IMG/VR virus record: IMGVR_UViG_3300035670_000853
Location: 1 to 32,335 of that record
Strand: one strand, 5' to 3'
From: a virus
DNA: 32,335 nt
A program made the translations under genes and the position numbers. The notes under the pieces are model-generated. The model saw only the letters and a list, made by a program, of their open reading frames with translations, was not told the DNA's origin and ran no database searches. Numbering within the stretch: position 1 is the stretch's first letter; every line of letters begins with the position of its first letter. Of the stretch, positions 7,041 to 13,146 are shown piece by piece.

Positions 7041-7736
7041 TTACTCCAAGATAATAGGCGCGGAGATCTTTTCGCCTTTATACTCTACAGTTATAGTTGG
7101 GTTCGTTATAGTGTTGTAGTCAAATTTCATTAAGTGAAGGTAATAGAAAAATTTATATTGCGCTTTCATTTCTTCTGATCCGTTTCCCGCGGCCCATAAA
7201 TAATTACTATATGATTGCTCTTGGGTATTGAAGTAAACCTTATTTAAAATGGCCACTTCTTCTCCTATCTGCATTGCTGGAAGTCCTGTTTTTTTATCAA
7301 TTACTTGAAAATAAAAATCCACCCAATCATATTTATCTAAATCAGCTTTTTTAACCCTATTTAAAATATTAATTTCATAATTAATAACTGGTGCGGGTAT
7401 ATTTTCTGTGGGTTGAGTGGATGTGGTTTGTGTGGGTTGAATTGGCATATTTCCTAATTGGCTAATAGTTTGGTTTTGTATGGGTTGAATTTGTGGAATT
7501 ACTAAGGTAATTTGTGGAATTGGAATAGTAGCAGTTGTGGTAGTTGTTGAGGTTGCTATTTGGCTGGCCTGCATTGCTACTAATTGTGCTTGTAAAACTG
7601 CAACTTGTTTCATTAAAAGTTCTATCAGGGTTTTCAACAGATTATTATAAGTTGCTTGCAAATCTGTTTCTTGCGCATTTACTATTCCTGGCAATAATGC
7701 CACCGCCACGATTAAACCAAATATTATGTTTTTCAT
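7041..7736 (-). CDS. Secreted coiled-coil protein with Thr-rich linker
   Basis: The 231-residue product starts with a signal peptide (MKNIIFGLIVAVALLPGIVNAQ, cleavage likely after VNA). A heptad-like helix follows (LLMKQVAVLQAQLVAMQAS), then a Thr/Pro/Gln-rich linker with TSTTTTTATIP, and a C-terminal beta-rich domain from about residue 125. This architecture (signal, LQAQL coiled coil, TTT linker) resembles exported proteins common in Patescibacteria genomes. It lies directly upstream of terS, an odd place for a secreted protein, and has its own good promoter. It may coat or change the host envelope; no enzyme motif is visible. Confidence 0.75.
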   Translation of the reverse strand: MKNIIFGLIVAVALLPGIVNAQETDLQATYNNLLKTLIELLMKQVAVLQAQLVAMQASQIATSTTTTTATIPIPQITLVIPQIQPIQNQTISQLGNMPIQPTQTTSTQPTENIPAPVINYEINILNRVKKADLDKYDWVDFYFQVIDKKTGLPAMQIGEEVAILNKVYFNTQEQSYSNYLWAAGNGSEEMKAQYKFFYYLHLMKFDYNTITNPTITVEYKGEKISAPIILE

Positions 7737-7760
7737 GTTATTTTTGGTTAATTAATTACA

Positions 7761-7789
7761 AGTATATCATAAAATTTGTAAAAAATCAA
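7761..7789 (-). promoter_or_regulatory. Sigma70-like promoter for the packaging operon
   Basis: Minus-strand TTGATT, a 17-base spacer, and TATACT, 25 bases upstream of the ATG at 7736. AAAGGTCG stands just upstream of the -35. It could drive the secreted protein and the packaging genes. Confidence 0.6.
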
Positions 7790-7802
7790 CCATTACGACC
7801 TT

Positions 7803-8222
7803 TTATTTCTTTAAATCTTCAATAGTTGATTTTTTATTTAATTCTAGCCATAAATTAGCGACTGCCTCTTCGGGGGTTTTCCCTTTTCCGATATACATTC
7901 CTTTCCACCCACATTCTTCACAGCTATAAGAATAAGCATGCCAAATAATATCCCCCGTATGTTTAATTTTTGATATTTCCTCACATCTACCGTTACATTC
8001 ATTTATGAGTTCTGAAAGAGTTGGGATAGAACATAATAATTCAAAATCGTCATTACCTAATAAATTTGGTATTTTAATATAATTTTCTGGTTCTTCCATT
8101 GATTCTTTTGATTTTAAAAAAATATTAGCATCTTCAAACATATTATATCTATAAAAACCAAATGAACATTTTTCTTGTGGAAACCCCATATTTTTAAGTT
8201 GTAATCCTAATTCGTATTTCAT
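7803..8222 (-). CDS. Phage hypothetical protein with Lar-like zinc motif end
   Basis: The 139-residue protein has features seen in a widespread uncharacterised phage family: an N-terminus resembling (KYELGLQLKNMGFPQ), IPTLSELI in the middle, and a TPEEAVANLWLELN end. The segment SCEECGWKG followed by EEAVANLWLEL also recalls the restriction-alleviation (Lar) zinc-ribbon ending, with C-x-x-C near residues 106-109; only one CxxC pair is clear, with CNGRC earlier. Function is unknown. The start overlaps a 19-codon frame (ATGA). The gene ends at a TAA followed by AAGGTCG. Confidence 0.75.
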   Translation of the reverse strand: MKYELGLQLKNMGFPQEKCSFGFYRYNMFEDANIFLKSKESMEEPENYIKIPNLLGNDDFELLCSIPTLSELINECNGRCEEISKIKHTGDIIWHAYSYSCEECGWKGMYIGKGKTPEEAVANLWLELNKKSTIEDLKK

Positions 8223-8278
8223 TTCTTTAAATCTTTTATTTGAGGGGTGACCTTATTTACTTGTGGTTTGTTTGGCAT
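8219..8278 (-). CDS. Possible 19-codon coupled leader peptide
   Basis: A short ATG frame (19 residues, ending KDLKK) lies four bases after the stop of the zinc-ribbon gene and overlaps the next start with ATGA. It contains AAG GTC ACC, a variant of the AAGGTCG motif. It may be a leader peptide or chance. Confidence 0.3.
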   Translation of the reverse strand: MPNKPQVNKVTPQIKDLKK

Positions 8279-8282
8279 AGGT

Positions 8283-8447
8283 TTAAAAATCTTCTTCTTC
8301 ACATTCCTCTTCTATCCCTAAATCCGCTTGGCAGTTTGGGCATATTTTAACTTCTTTTGTAAATTCTTTTCGGTGAATTTTAGAATACACAACCTCTGGC
8401 TCGCCTGCTTCAAATTCTCTATTACAATTTTCACATAATTTCTCCAT
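8283..8447 (-). CDS. Small zinc-ribbon protein (54 aa)
   Basis: The ATG at 8445-8447 gives MEKLCENCNREFEAG, with CENC near the N-terminus and CPNC near residues 36-39: a clean CxxC...CxxC zinc ribbon. It ends in an acidic tail (EEECEEEDF). An upstream in-frame extension is less likely because it is unlike protein and overlaps the 49-residue gene. Zinc ribbons of this kind often bind DNA or partner proteins; the target is unknown. It sits in a run of very small early-type genes. Confidence 0.65.
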   Translation of the reverse strand: MEKLCENCNREFEAGEPEVVYSKIHRKEFTKEVKICPNCQADLGIEEECEEEDF

Positions 8448-8580
8448 TTTTATTAAATATAAACTTTGACAAATCGTGTTCAGAAACACCACCAATAACC
8501 TTTCGTACCAAAGACGGCGTTTCCATATATCTTATTTCGTAAGTATCCGCACTATCTTTTATTATAGTTACATATTTCAT
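8431..8580 (-). CDS. Small hypothetical protein (49 aa)
   Basis: An ATG-started 49-residue frame (MKYVTIIKDSADTYEIRY...) with mixed alpha/beta composition. It ends inside the start of the zinc-ribbon gene with a 17-base overlap. No domain is recognised. It is preceded by a structured 170-base leader containing a hairpin and AGGGGAAAC, placed 34 bases before the ATG as at two other genes, which suggests deliberate regulation. Confidence 0.6.
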   Translation of the reverse strand: MKYVTIIKDSADTYEIRYMETPSLVRKVIGGVSEHDLSKFIFNKNGEIM

Positions 8581-8750
8581 ATATTTTATTTATTAGTGAT
8601 TGGCTTGTGGAGAGTTTCCCCTCCATCCACATATTTGGAATTAGAGATAACGTATGTGAACCGACATCTCGACACCCTCCATAAACCAACCACCTTTATT
8701 TTATCTTTTGCTTGTTGGATTGTTATAGTTTTTATAATTATTTTTGAGCT
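8581..8750 (-). other. Structured non-coding leader
   Basis: No gene is supported here. On the minus strand TGTGGA and TCCACA (8626-8631 and 8606-8611) close a hairpin whose loop holds AGGGGAAAC. A 13-codon ATG frame with GGAGG nearby exists but is too short to call. Best view is a 5' leader or small RNA. Confidence 0.4.
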
Positions 8751-9188
8751 TTAGTTTTCTAATTCCTTAAAAACTTCTTGCAATGATTGCCGCGCCCTTT
8801 GTATTTTCCATTTTAAATTTGGACTAAAATTACTTTCTACAACCGCCTCTCCCTTATATCCCTTTAGTAATTCAGTAAAATAATCACTACTCATAACAAT
8901 TAAAATTTCTTGAAATTCTGGTTTTCTTGGATTTCTTATAGCAAGAACTCCTACGTTTCCCGTTGTTTGTTGCCTTTGACATTGCTCCCACCAATCCAAT
9001 AATTTAATAGTTTTTTGATTTTTAGCTTCAACTTCTACATTGAAAGCCGGTAAACGAACGTCCTGTTTGTCTAACCCATTTCCACTTCCATAAGTTCTAT
9101 GAGCCTTGCTATCACATTCTTTCCGAAACAAATCTATTAAATAATTTTCAAACCTATTTCCTTTGTTTTTGGCTGATCGTGCGTTCAT
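8751..9188 (-). CDS. Hjc-like PD-(D/E)XK endonuclease
   Basis: A 145-residue protein starting at ATG 9186-9188 (a TTG just upstream is less likely). It has the outline of archaeal/phage Holliday junction resolvases: KNKGNRFENYLIDLF (conserved Glu), RTYGSGNGLDKQDVRLP (Asp), then VEVEAKNQK (E-x-K). These give the E...D...ExK set of the PD-(D/E)XK fold. LLDWWEQ follows, as in relatives. It would resolve branched DNA formed during replication or recombination before packaging. It is coupled by ATGA to the 117-residue gene upstream and is part of the recombination block with SSB and another nuclease. Confidence 0.75.
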   Translation of the reverse strand: MNARSAKNKGNRFENYLIDLFRKECDSKAHRTYGSGNGLDKQDVRLPAFNVEVEAKNQKTIKLLDWWEQCQRQQTTGNVGVLAIRNPRKPEFQEILIVMSSDYFTELLKGYKGEAVVESNFSPNLKWKIQRARQSLQEVFKELEN

Positions 9189-9541
9189 CAACTTAAATAT
9201 TTTTGCTTATAATGGCTAATTATTTTTTCCATTTCGGCCGACCTCCAACTTTCAAAACTTTTATCGGGCTTTCCGATTTCTTCCCAAACCACATACAAGA
9301 CATTTCTTAATCTTTCAGACGGGGATTTTTGATTTTTAAATTCCTTTTTTACTTCCGGCAAATCAACTAAATCCTCTTTTTTGATTTCTTGTTCGCTGAA
9401 TGTAAACCAACCTAATTTTTCATGTAATTCAAATACTTGCGCGGCTTCTTCTCTTGATAGTTCTTGGGTGTCTATACGCAACCGCAAGCTCTTATCCGCC
9501 ATTGTCTCAATTTTTTCTATTGTCGCTGGGACTTGAAACAT
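9188..9541 (-). CDS. Conserved phage hypothetical near recombination genes
   Basis: The 117-residue protein begins FQVPATIEKIETMADKSLR and ends with a block resembling SPSERLRNVLYVVWEE and MEKIISHYKQK, which I recall from uncharacterised proteins next to phage exonuclease/SSB genes. It is helical and charged, with no catalytic motif. Its start overlaps a 57-residue frame by 35 bases and its stop is coupled to the Hjc-like gene. A recombination or replication accessory role is likely by location only. Confidence 0.75.
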   Translation of the reverse strand: MFQVPATIEKIETMADKSLRLRIDTQELSREEAAQVFELHEKLGWFTFSEQEIKKEDLVDLPEVKKEFKNQKSPSERLRNVLYVVWEEIGKPDKSFESWRSAEMEKIISHYKQKYLS

Positions 9542-9680
9542 TTGAATTTATAATTTTATTTACCTCGACCTCTTTGGATATTTCGTTTATGTCGTCATCT
9601 AAGCCCGTGTAATTTTCATCTATTAAACTTATTTTTTGCTTGGCTAAAATGAGTTCGTTAAGGATTTTTTCTTGCTTCAT
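9507..9680 (-). CDS. Small acidic coiled-coil-like protein (57 aa)
   Basis: An ATG frame fills the interval between the winged-helix gene and the 117-residue gene, coupled to the former by ATGA at 9677-9680. The product (MKQEKILNELILAKQKISL...) begins with a strong amphipathic helix and has an acidic centre (GLDDDINEISKEVE). No domain is recognised. The 35-base overlap with the next start is longer than usual here. Confidence 0.55.
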   Translation of the reverse strand: MKQEKILNELILAKQKISLIDENYTGLDDDINEISKEVEVNKIINSNVSSPSDNRKN

Positions 9681-9982
9681 ATCGGATATTGGACTTTAGG
9701 TTTAATTTCAAACAGTGTATTGGCCCGACTTTTTATTTCTTCTTGAAAAATCGGATTGGGCTGAATAAATTCTTTGGGTGGTATCCAGCGATATTGGGCT
9801 TCATGTTTTTCGTTATAAATTACTTCAATCGCCCCGCTATTTTGCAATTCTCTTAATCGTCTCCCCACATTTTCGTTCAAATACCCCCACTCATTCACGG
9901 CCAATTTTCCAATTTCGCCTTTATGAACGATCTTTGGATATTGTGATTTTATGTAATTTAATGCTATTTCTTTTAAGCTCAT
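9677..9982 (-). CDS. Winged helix-turn-helix protein
   Basis: The 101-residue protein has a compact winged-helix pattern: SLKEIALNYIKSQYPKIVHKG, EIGKLAVNEWGYLNENVGR, and RRLRELQNSGAIEVIYNEK with a beta wing (AQYRWIPP). It could bind DNA as a regulator or assist replication. It is the only clear helix-turn-helix protein in the genome besides TerS and the replisome organiser, so it is a candidate transcription regulator. It does not look like a CI-type repressor (no peptidase or oligomerisation domain). It lies just after the replication gene and a GC-rich intergenic patch. Confidence 0.65.
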   Translation of the reverse strand: MSLKEIALNYIKSQYPKIVHKGEIGKLAVNEWGYLNENVGRRLRELQNSGAIEVIYNEKHEAQYRWIPPKEFIQPNPIFQEEIKSRANTLFEIKPKVQYPI

Positions 9983-10071
9983 TTTTTCAGTAGCACCGGA
10001 GCGCCGGATAGTTTAGGGCCATTTATAAAAAAATATTAAATATTATCCCCCCTATTCGAACGCCCCCGTGC
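9983..10071. other. GC-rich intergenic patch with G-runs
   Basis: An 89-base gap unlike its surroundings. It holds CCGG...CCGG at 9996-10007, and C-runs of six (10047-10052) and five (10063-10067) flanking TTCGAA, next to an AT-rich tract. It could be a replication or regulatory site. No gene is seen. Confidence 0.35.
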
Positions 10072-10842
10072 TTATGTTGTTTTAATTTTGCTTTTTATCA
10101 CATCGGCTATACTTCCTAATCCTGTTGGTCCTGATACTCTTACATTTTCTTTCTGATAAAAATTGACCTTTTGTTTTTCCTCTTTTTCTTTCTGGTATCT
10201 ATCTCCTTGTTTATTCCAAGTATTCCACCGAAGTTTTATATAGAATTTACCGCCTACCTGCCATCTTTCTCTCTTGTCGTTTTTGTTTTTAGCCGTCCAG
10301 TATTCTAAAAACTCGGCCCGCCTTTTCTTAAACAATTCCTGTCCTTCAAAAGACCAATTGGGATCAATTTTAATTTCTTCATCAAATAATTCTTGAAGAG
10401 TTTTTTCTTTTTTTGCATTTATATTTATATTAGAATTTATATTTATATTTAAATTTAAATGCGATATGGTATGCATACCGTATCCATACCCTATAGCCAA
10501 ATCCAAAATATCCTTTGGAATACGCTTTATTTCTTCGTCAATGCCTTTTTGGACTGTTGGACTCTTTGTATTCTGATGTTTTAGGAAATTTACTAAAATT
10601 ATCCAATTATCTTTATAAATTATTTTGGGTTTTAGGCGTGGGAAATATGAGTTTATTAAATCATCCTTCTCAATCCCTACTTCAAAAGCCATTGTTTCTA
10701 TTGGTAATTCATAAATTCCACAAATGTTCGTATGCTCGTTAGTTAGAAGATAAATAAATAAATAACGATCAAGTGGATTTAGCTTTTGTCTAATCCAGCT
10801 ATCAGACCATATTTTTGTATTTATCATTCTTGTTTTTGCCAT
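10072..10842 (-). CDS. Replisome organiser / DnaD-like replication initiator
   Basis: The 256-residue protein begins with a winged-helix domain typical of phage replication initiators (MAKTRMINTKIWSDSW, then NPLDRYLFIYLLTNEHTN and a CGIYELP segment). A low-complexity Asn/Ile linker (residues about 130-142, NLNININSNINI) joins it to a C-terminal helical domain with EFLEYWTAKN and GGKFYIKLRWNTW. Such proteins bind the origin and recruit host helicase, as expected for a phage without its own polymerase or helicase. The linker DNA is a strongly AT-rich repeat beside tandem 11-mers, a candidate origin inside the gene. A perfect 9-bp inverted repeat precedes the start. Confidence 0.75.
   Translation of the reverse strand: MAKTRMINTKIWSDSWIRQKLNPLDRYLFIYLLTNEHTNICGIYELPIETMAFEVGIEKDDLINSYFPRLKPKIIYKDNWIILVNFLKHQNTKSPTVQKGIDEEIKRIPKDILDLAIGYGYGMHTISHLNLNININSNININAKKEKTLQELFDEEIKIDPNWSFEGQELFKKRRAEFLEYWTAKNKNDKRERWQVGGKFYIKLRWNTWNKQGDRYQKEKEEKQKVNFYQKENVRVSGPTGLGSIADVIKSKIKTT
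10417..10490. other. Candidate replication origin inside the initiator gene
   Basis: An AT-only-like tract (10417-10460) adjoins the perfect 12-bp palindrome GGTATGCATACC (10468-10479) and a tandem pair GTATGCATACC/GTATCCATACC (10469-10490). AT-rich unwinding DNA beside iteron-like repeats within an initiator gene is how lambda and lactococcal phage origins are built. Confidence 0.45.
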
Positions 10843-10851
10843 TTTTTTATT

Positions 10852-10887
10852 GGAAGCAAGCCATAAGTGAGGATATAACTTGCTTCC
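10852..10887 (-). promoter_or_regulatory. Hairpin in leader of the initiator gene
   Basis: GGAAGCAAG and CTTGCTTCC form a perfect 9-bp inverted repeat with an 18-base loop, ending 9 bases before the ATG at 10842. There is no U-run, so it is more likely an operator or translational control element than a terminator. Confidence 0.5.
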
Positions 10888-10894
10888 AGACCAT

Positions 10895-11308
10895 TTAAAA
10901 AGGTAGATCGTCGGCGGTTATGTTTTCTTTGTCTATGTTGATTTCAGATAACTCGACCTCGTTTTGGTTTTGATGATTAGGATTAAAGGCAAAATCTTCT
11001 AATGCTTTAATTCTTTCGTCTAACGCCTTAATGTCAGATTTTGTTGCCCATTCTGGCTTGGGGCGCGGAAGATTAACTAAGGTTTTATTTACATATTGCT
11101 TTCCGTTTTTTTCTGTGGTTTTTTCTTCGTATTCCCAAATTCCATTCTGATTAATCTTTTGTTTATATTGCCAATCAAAAGTAATAAATTGCTGGCCGGA
11201 AATATCTACCTTAAACATTTGCCATTTTCTCCCGTCTTTTTCTCCCTCCTTGAATAAATCAATACTTAAAATTTGTCCTTCTATTGTTTGTTTAGTTGTG
11301 TTTTCCAT
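10895..11308 (-). CDS. ssb: Single-stranded DNA-binding protein
   Basis: The 137-residue protein has an N-terminal OB-fold-like half (TIEGQILSIDLFKEGEKDG..., FKVDISGQQFITFDWQYK) and a flexible acidic C-terminus that ends DDLPF, the classic SSB tip used to recruit replication and repair proteins. It coats single-stranded phage DNA during replication and recombination. The gene starts at the last base of the nuclease stop codon, and the replisome organiser follows downstream. The core is shorter and divergent from bacterial SSB, but the tip is diagnostic. Confidence 0.85.
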   Translation of the reverse strand: MENTTKQTIEGQILSIDLFKEGEKDGRKWQMFKVDISGQQFITFDWQYKQKINQNGIWEYEEKTTEKNGKQYVNKTLVNLPRPKPEWATKSDIKALDERIKALEDFAFNPNHQNQNEVELSEINIDKENITADDLPF

Positions 11309-12159
11309 TATTTTTTATTGTTTTCCATCTTGTTTATCCATTGTTTTAATGGCAAGCAATGAAAGAAAACATTTTTATCTTCTTCGTAGTTTGTTTTTAC
11401 TATTTCAACTTCAATGTTATTTTCTACTTTTTTGTATTTATGTTCTTTTTTATCCCATTCTTCCCGATAAAGAGTTTTAGGAAGTCGGATAATAACTCTT
11501 TCGTCTACTTTTATTCCATAAGGTTCAAAGGTTGCGGCATATCCGGCAGTTTGCAGATAATAATCTTCGGAAATGTGCGAGGCGAATTTAAAATCTATAA
11601 TCGCCAGCTTTCCGTTTTTTAATACCGCCATCCCATCCAGTGTCCCGGCGTATCCTTTTTCGGGATAAGCCACTCGCGCTTCGGATAAAATCCAATAGTC
11701 AACGTTCTCTTTTTCCCATTCAAGAAAGTGGCTGATTGGTCTTTCTAAATTTCCGTCTGGGAGTTTAGGGAGTTTGGTTTTGCGAATTTTGGCTTTGACA
11801 TATTTTTCCAACCATTCGTGTCCTTCTTTTCCGTCCACTAAAGCCAATTTGCTTTTTCTTCGTGAAGCTCCTTTGGCGTCTTTTAGAATTCCAATATATT
11901 CTTTAACCGATTTACAATTTTTTATTTTGCACAATATCTCCTCGGCTAATTCGGTGTCGTCTTCATAATCGGAATATCCTAAAGCTTTAACCGCTTCTTT
12001 AGCCCCCCAAGCCGATAGCCATTCTTTTGGCACTATTGAGGAAACTGTTGAAACTCCTTGCAACCAGTTTCCATTTAAATCTTCGTAGCGGTGGTTGTCT
12101 TCAATGAATTTAACTTTTTTCATCATATCCACTACCGCTTTTTGTATTTCTGTTTTCAT
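11308..12159 (-). CDS. PD-(D/E)XK (RecB/Cas4-like) exonuclease
   Basis: The start is set at ATG 12157-12159 because it overlaps the upstream TGA; a frame extension of five residues is possible. In 283-residue numbering the motifs are GKEGHEW (His about 114), EARVAYPEKG, AGTLDGM (Asp about 175), IIDFKFA (D190-x-K192) and a downstream Gln in YYLQTAGYAA (about 203). These form the RecB-family nuclease site that cuts DNA using a metal ion. With SSB and the Hjc-like enzyme it forms a recombination/replication module; there is no RecT/Erf-type annealase that I can recognise. Confidence 0.85.
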   Translation of the reverse strand: MKTEIQKAVVDMMKKVKFIEDNHRYEDLNGNWLQGVSTVSSIVPKEWLSAWGAKEAVKALGYSDYEDDTELAEEILCKIKNCKSVKEYIGILKDAKGASRRKSKLALVDGKEGHEWLEKYVKAKIRKTKLPKLPDGNLERPISHFLEWEKENVDYWILSEARVAYPEKGYAGTLDGMAVLKNGKLAIIDFKFASHISEDYYLQTAGYAATFEPYGIKVDERVIIRLPKTLYREEWDKKEHKYKKVENNIEVEIVKTNYEEDKNVFFHCLPLKQWINKMENNKK

Positions 12160-12353
12160 AGTTGAACTCGGCAATGTCTACATCCGTCTTCGGGACCAGC
12201 GTGGCAGTCATGTTCTAACTCTGTTTCCACTTCCTTCATTTTCTTTTCAAAAATTCTTTCTCTTCGCATATTCCTTGCATTTAATCCACATACCCCTTGG
12301 CATTCGCCGTAAATTATTATGTCCGACCAATGATTTTGATTGTTGCAATACAT
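12156..12353 (-). CDS. Cys/His-rich small zinc-binding protein
   Basis: I prefer ATG 12351-12353 (MYCNNQNHWSD) over an in-frame ATG 33 bases upstream, since GGAGAG precedes it, though the spacing is long. The 65-residue product has CNN, CQGVC, and near its end HDCHAGPEDGCRHC. These could form one or two zinc sites around a basic helix (RNMRRERIFEKKMKE). Similar small proteins occur in environmental phage genomes without known function. Its stop overlaps the nuclease start, so it heads the recombination operon. Confidence 0.65.
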   Translation of the reverse strand: MYCNNQNHWSDIIIYGECQGVCGLNARNMRRERIFEKKMKEVETELEHDCHAGPEDGCRHCRVQL

Positions 12354-12418
12354 AGTTTTTTTTACTCTCCAGTCCACTGCAGTCATTACAACGATCCCCG
12401 TATGTAATGTCCTACCGC

Positions 12419-12485
12419 AACCTCAGCAGAAGCGTTAGGTGCTAATGGACTGAAAAGTGCTGACGTTAATTTTTTTACTGAGGTT
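12419..12485 (-). ncRNA. Nested two-stem RNA element
   Basis: Perfect arms AACCTCAG (12419-12426) and CTGAGGTT (12478-12485) enclose CGTTAG (12433-12438) and CTGACG (12460-12465), which also pair (one G-U). There is no U-run, so it looks like a structured leader of the zinc-protein operon. It overlaps the last codon of the upstream small gene. Confidence 0.4.
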
Positions 12486-12651
12486 AATTTAAAATACTTA
12501 ACAGAACTTTTGCTTGTGTTGCCCAAAATGGACTCCACTCTCCCGTTCTTCCTTCTGTTGCTATTTGAGCTAATGAGAAAAGAAGAACTATCACGTCTAT
12601 TGCTGCAAGAACAACAATAAAGTGAAAGGCATTTATAACTAAATTTTTCAT
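12484..12651 (-). CDS. Small membrane protein (55 aa)
   Basis: A 55-residue ATG frame with one long hydrophobic helix (FIVVLAAIDVIVLLFSLA, about residues 11-28), then a polar segment (EGRTGEWSPFW) and a short amphipathic end. It has good coding appearance and no competing gene. AAGGTCG, part of the palindrome AGGTCGACCT, lies 27 bases upstream. Function is unknown; regulation of lysis or lysogeny, or superinfection exclusion, are possibilities without direct support. A plus-strand -10 box overlaps its leader, pointing away. Confidence 0.65.
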   Translation of the reverse strand: MKNLVINAFHFIVVLAAIDVIVLLFSLAQIATEGRTGEWSPFWATQAKVLLSILN

Positions 12652-12661
12652 GTGCTATAAT
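12633..12661 (+). promoter_or_regulatory. Plus-strand extended -10 promoter
   Basis: TGTGCTATAAT (12651-12661) contains TGnTATAAT. A weak TTATAA lies 17 bases before the TATAAT. The identical 11-mer is the -10 region of the integrase promoter on the other strand. Confidence 0.5.
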
Positions 12662-12667
12662 TTTTAA

Positions 12668-12798
12668 ATAAAAGAGGTCGACCTTGTTTGGTTGACCTTA
12701 GAAAAAGTGTTGCTACAAGCCCGTCGTTTAAACGAAATTTCGCGACAGATATGTTTTATCGTTCCCCCCCTAAACTCGTCTATTAGGGGGTGTTTTTT
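12668..12798 (+). ncRNA. Candidate plus-strand small RNA
   Basis: The stretch is bounded by an extended -10 promoter and an intrinsic terminator on the plus strand. It has no convincing reading frame and contains three perfect palindromes plus a GACCTT direct repeat (12675-12699). About 131 nt. It would be antisense to the leader of the 55-residue membrane gene. Confidence 0.4.
12766..12798 (+). terminator. Intrinsic terminator, plus strand
   Basis: CCCCCTAA (12766-12773) and TTAGGGGG (12783-12790) form an 8-bp stem followed by TGTTTTTT. The U-run exists only in the plus-strand direction, although no annotated plus-strand gene lies upstream. Confidence 0.7.
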
Positions 12799-12892
12799 GC
12801 GAATAAACACTATTCCAAGATTAACCTTGTTAATTAAATTTCCTCTTTGTGTTAATGTGCGGGTAAATCAGACTACCCATGTGTCGTGAAAC

Positions 12893-12943
12893 AAAAAATG
12901 TCAGCCGTCTTGGGAGATAGCTGACAATTTTTATTCCCAAGAC
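12893..12943 (-). terminator. Attenuator-like terminator with competing hairpin
   Basis: Minus-strand TGTCAGC and GCTGACA (12920-12926, 12899-12905) form a stem followed by TTTTTT: an intrinsic terminator, with a weaker U-run on the other strand. GTCTTGGGA and TCCCAAGAC (12907-12915, 12935-12943) form a second perfect 9-bp stem. The arms interleave, so the two stems exclude each other or make a pseudoknot. Confidence 0.65.
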
Positions 12944-12969
12944 ATTTAAAATAATTGTAAAACTTTTTT

Positions 12970-13092
12970 TTAACTTTGCAATGTGGATAACTTCTTCTTT
13001 CGATCCCGGAGTATTTTCATATTTTTTGCTTCTAATTTTCTAATCTTATCTAAGCATTTTTTGCACAAGCATTGTCTTTCATTTCTTCTCAT
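12970..13092 (-). CDS. Small basic Cys-containing protein (40 aa)
   Basis: A 40-residue frame with QCLCKKC at residues 7-13, followed by a Lys/Arg-rich helix (CLDKIRKLEAKNMKILRDRK). It could be a small zinc-binding or DNA-binding peptide, or a dimeric coiled coil. A promoter (TTGACT, 17 bases, TAACAT) ends seven bases before the ATG, which would make a leaderless transcript. Two perfect DnaA boxes flank the gene, one inside its last codons. Confidence 0.55.
   Translation of the reverse strand: MRRNERQCLCKKCLDKIRKLEAKNMKILRDRKKKLSTLQS
12982..12990 (+). promoter_or_regulatory. DnaA box
   Basis: TGTGGATAA, the complement of the consensus DnaA box TTATCCACA, lies inside the 3' end of the 40-residue gene. 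A second identical copy is 155 bases away in the same orientation. Confidence 0.5.
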
Positions 13093-13098
13093 GTTTTG

Positions 13099-13127
13099 AT
13101 GTTAGCAAACATTATATTAAAAGTCAA
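13099..13127 (-). promoter_or_regulatory. Sigma70-like promoter, leaderless geometry
   Basis: Minus-strand TTGACT, 17-base spacer, TAACAT. The expected transcription start falls at the A of the ATG at 13092. AGTCAAT is directly repeated around the -35. Confidence 0.5.
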
Positions 13128-13136
13128 TGAGTCAAT

Positions 13137-13145
13137 TGTGGATAA
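13137..13145 (+). promoter_or_regulatory. DnaA box
   Basis: TGTGGATAA, a perfect DnaA box complement, ends just before the integrase stop codon. It is the partner of the copy at 12982-12990. Confidence 0.5.
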
Positions 13146-13146
13146 C

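Larger units (their letters stand above)
12652..12969. other. Regulatory region without genes
   Basis: About 318 bases hold no gene I can support. They contain the palindromes AGGTCGACCT (12675), CGTTTAAACG (12725) and CGAAATTTCG (12733), a plus-strand terminator, and the attenuator-like element. It lies downstream of integrase and may include the attachment or operator sites. Confidence 0.6.

Noticed and set aside
10045-10070. tRNA-like GTTCGAAT sequence
   Set aside because: The flanks are G-runs on the same strand and cannot form a T-arm; no acceptor or anticodon stem was found.
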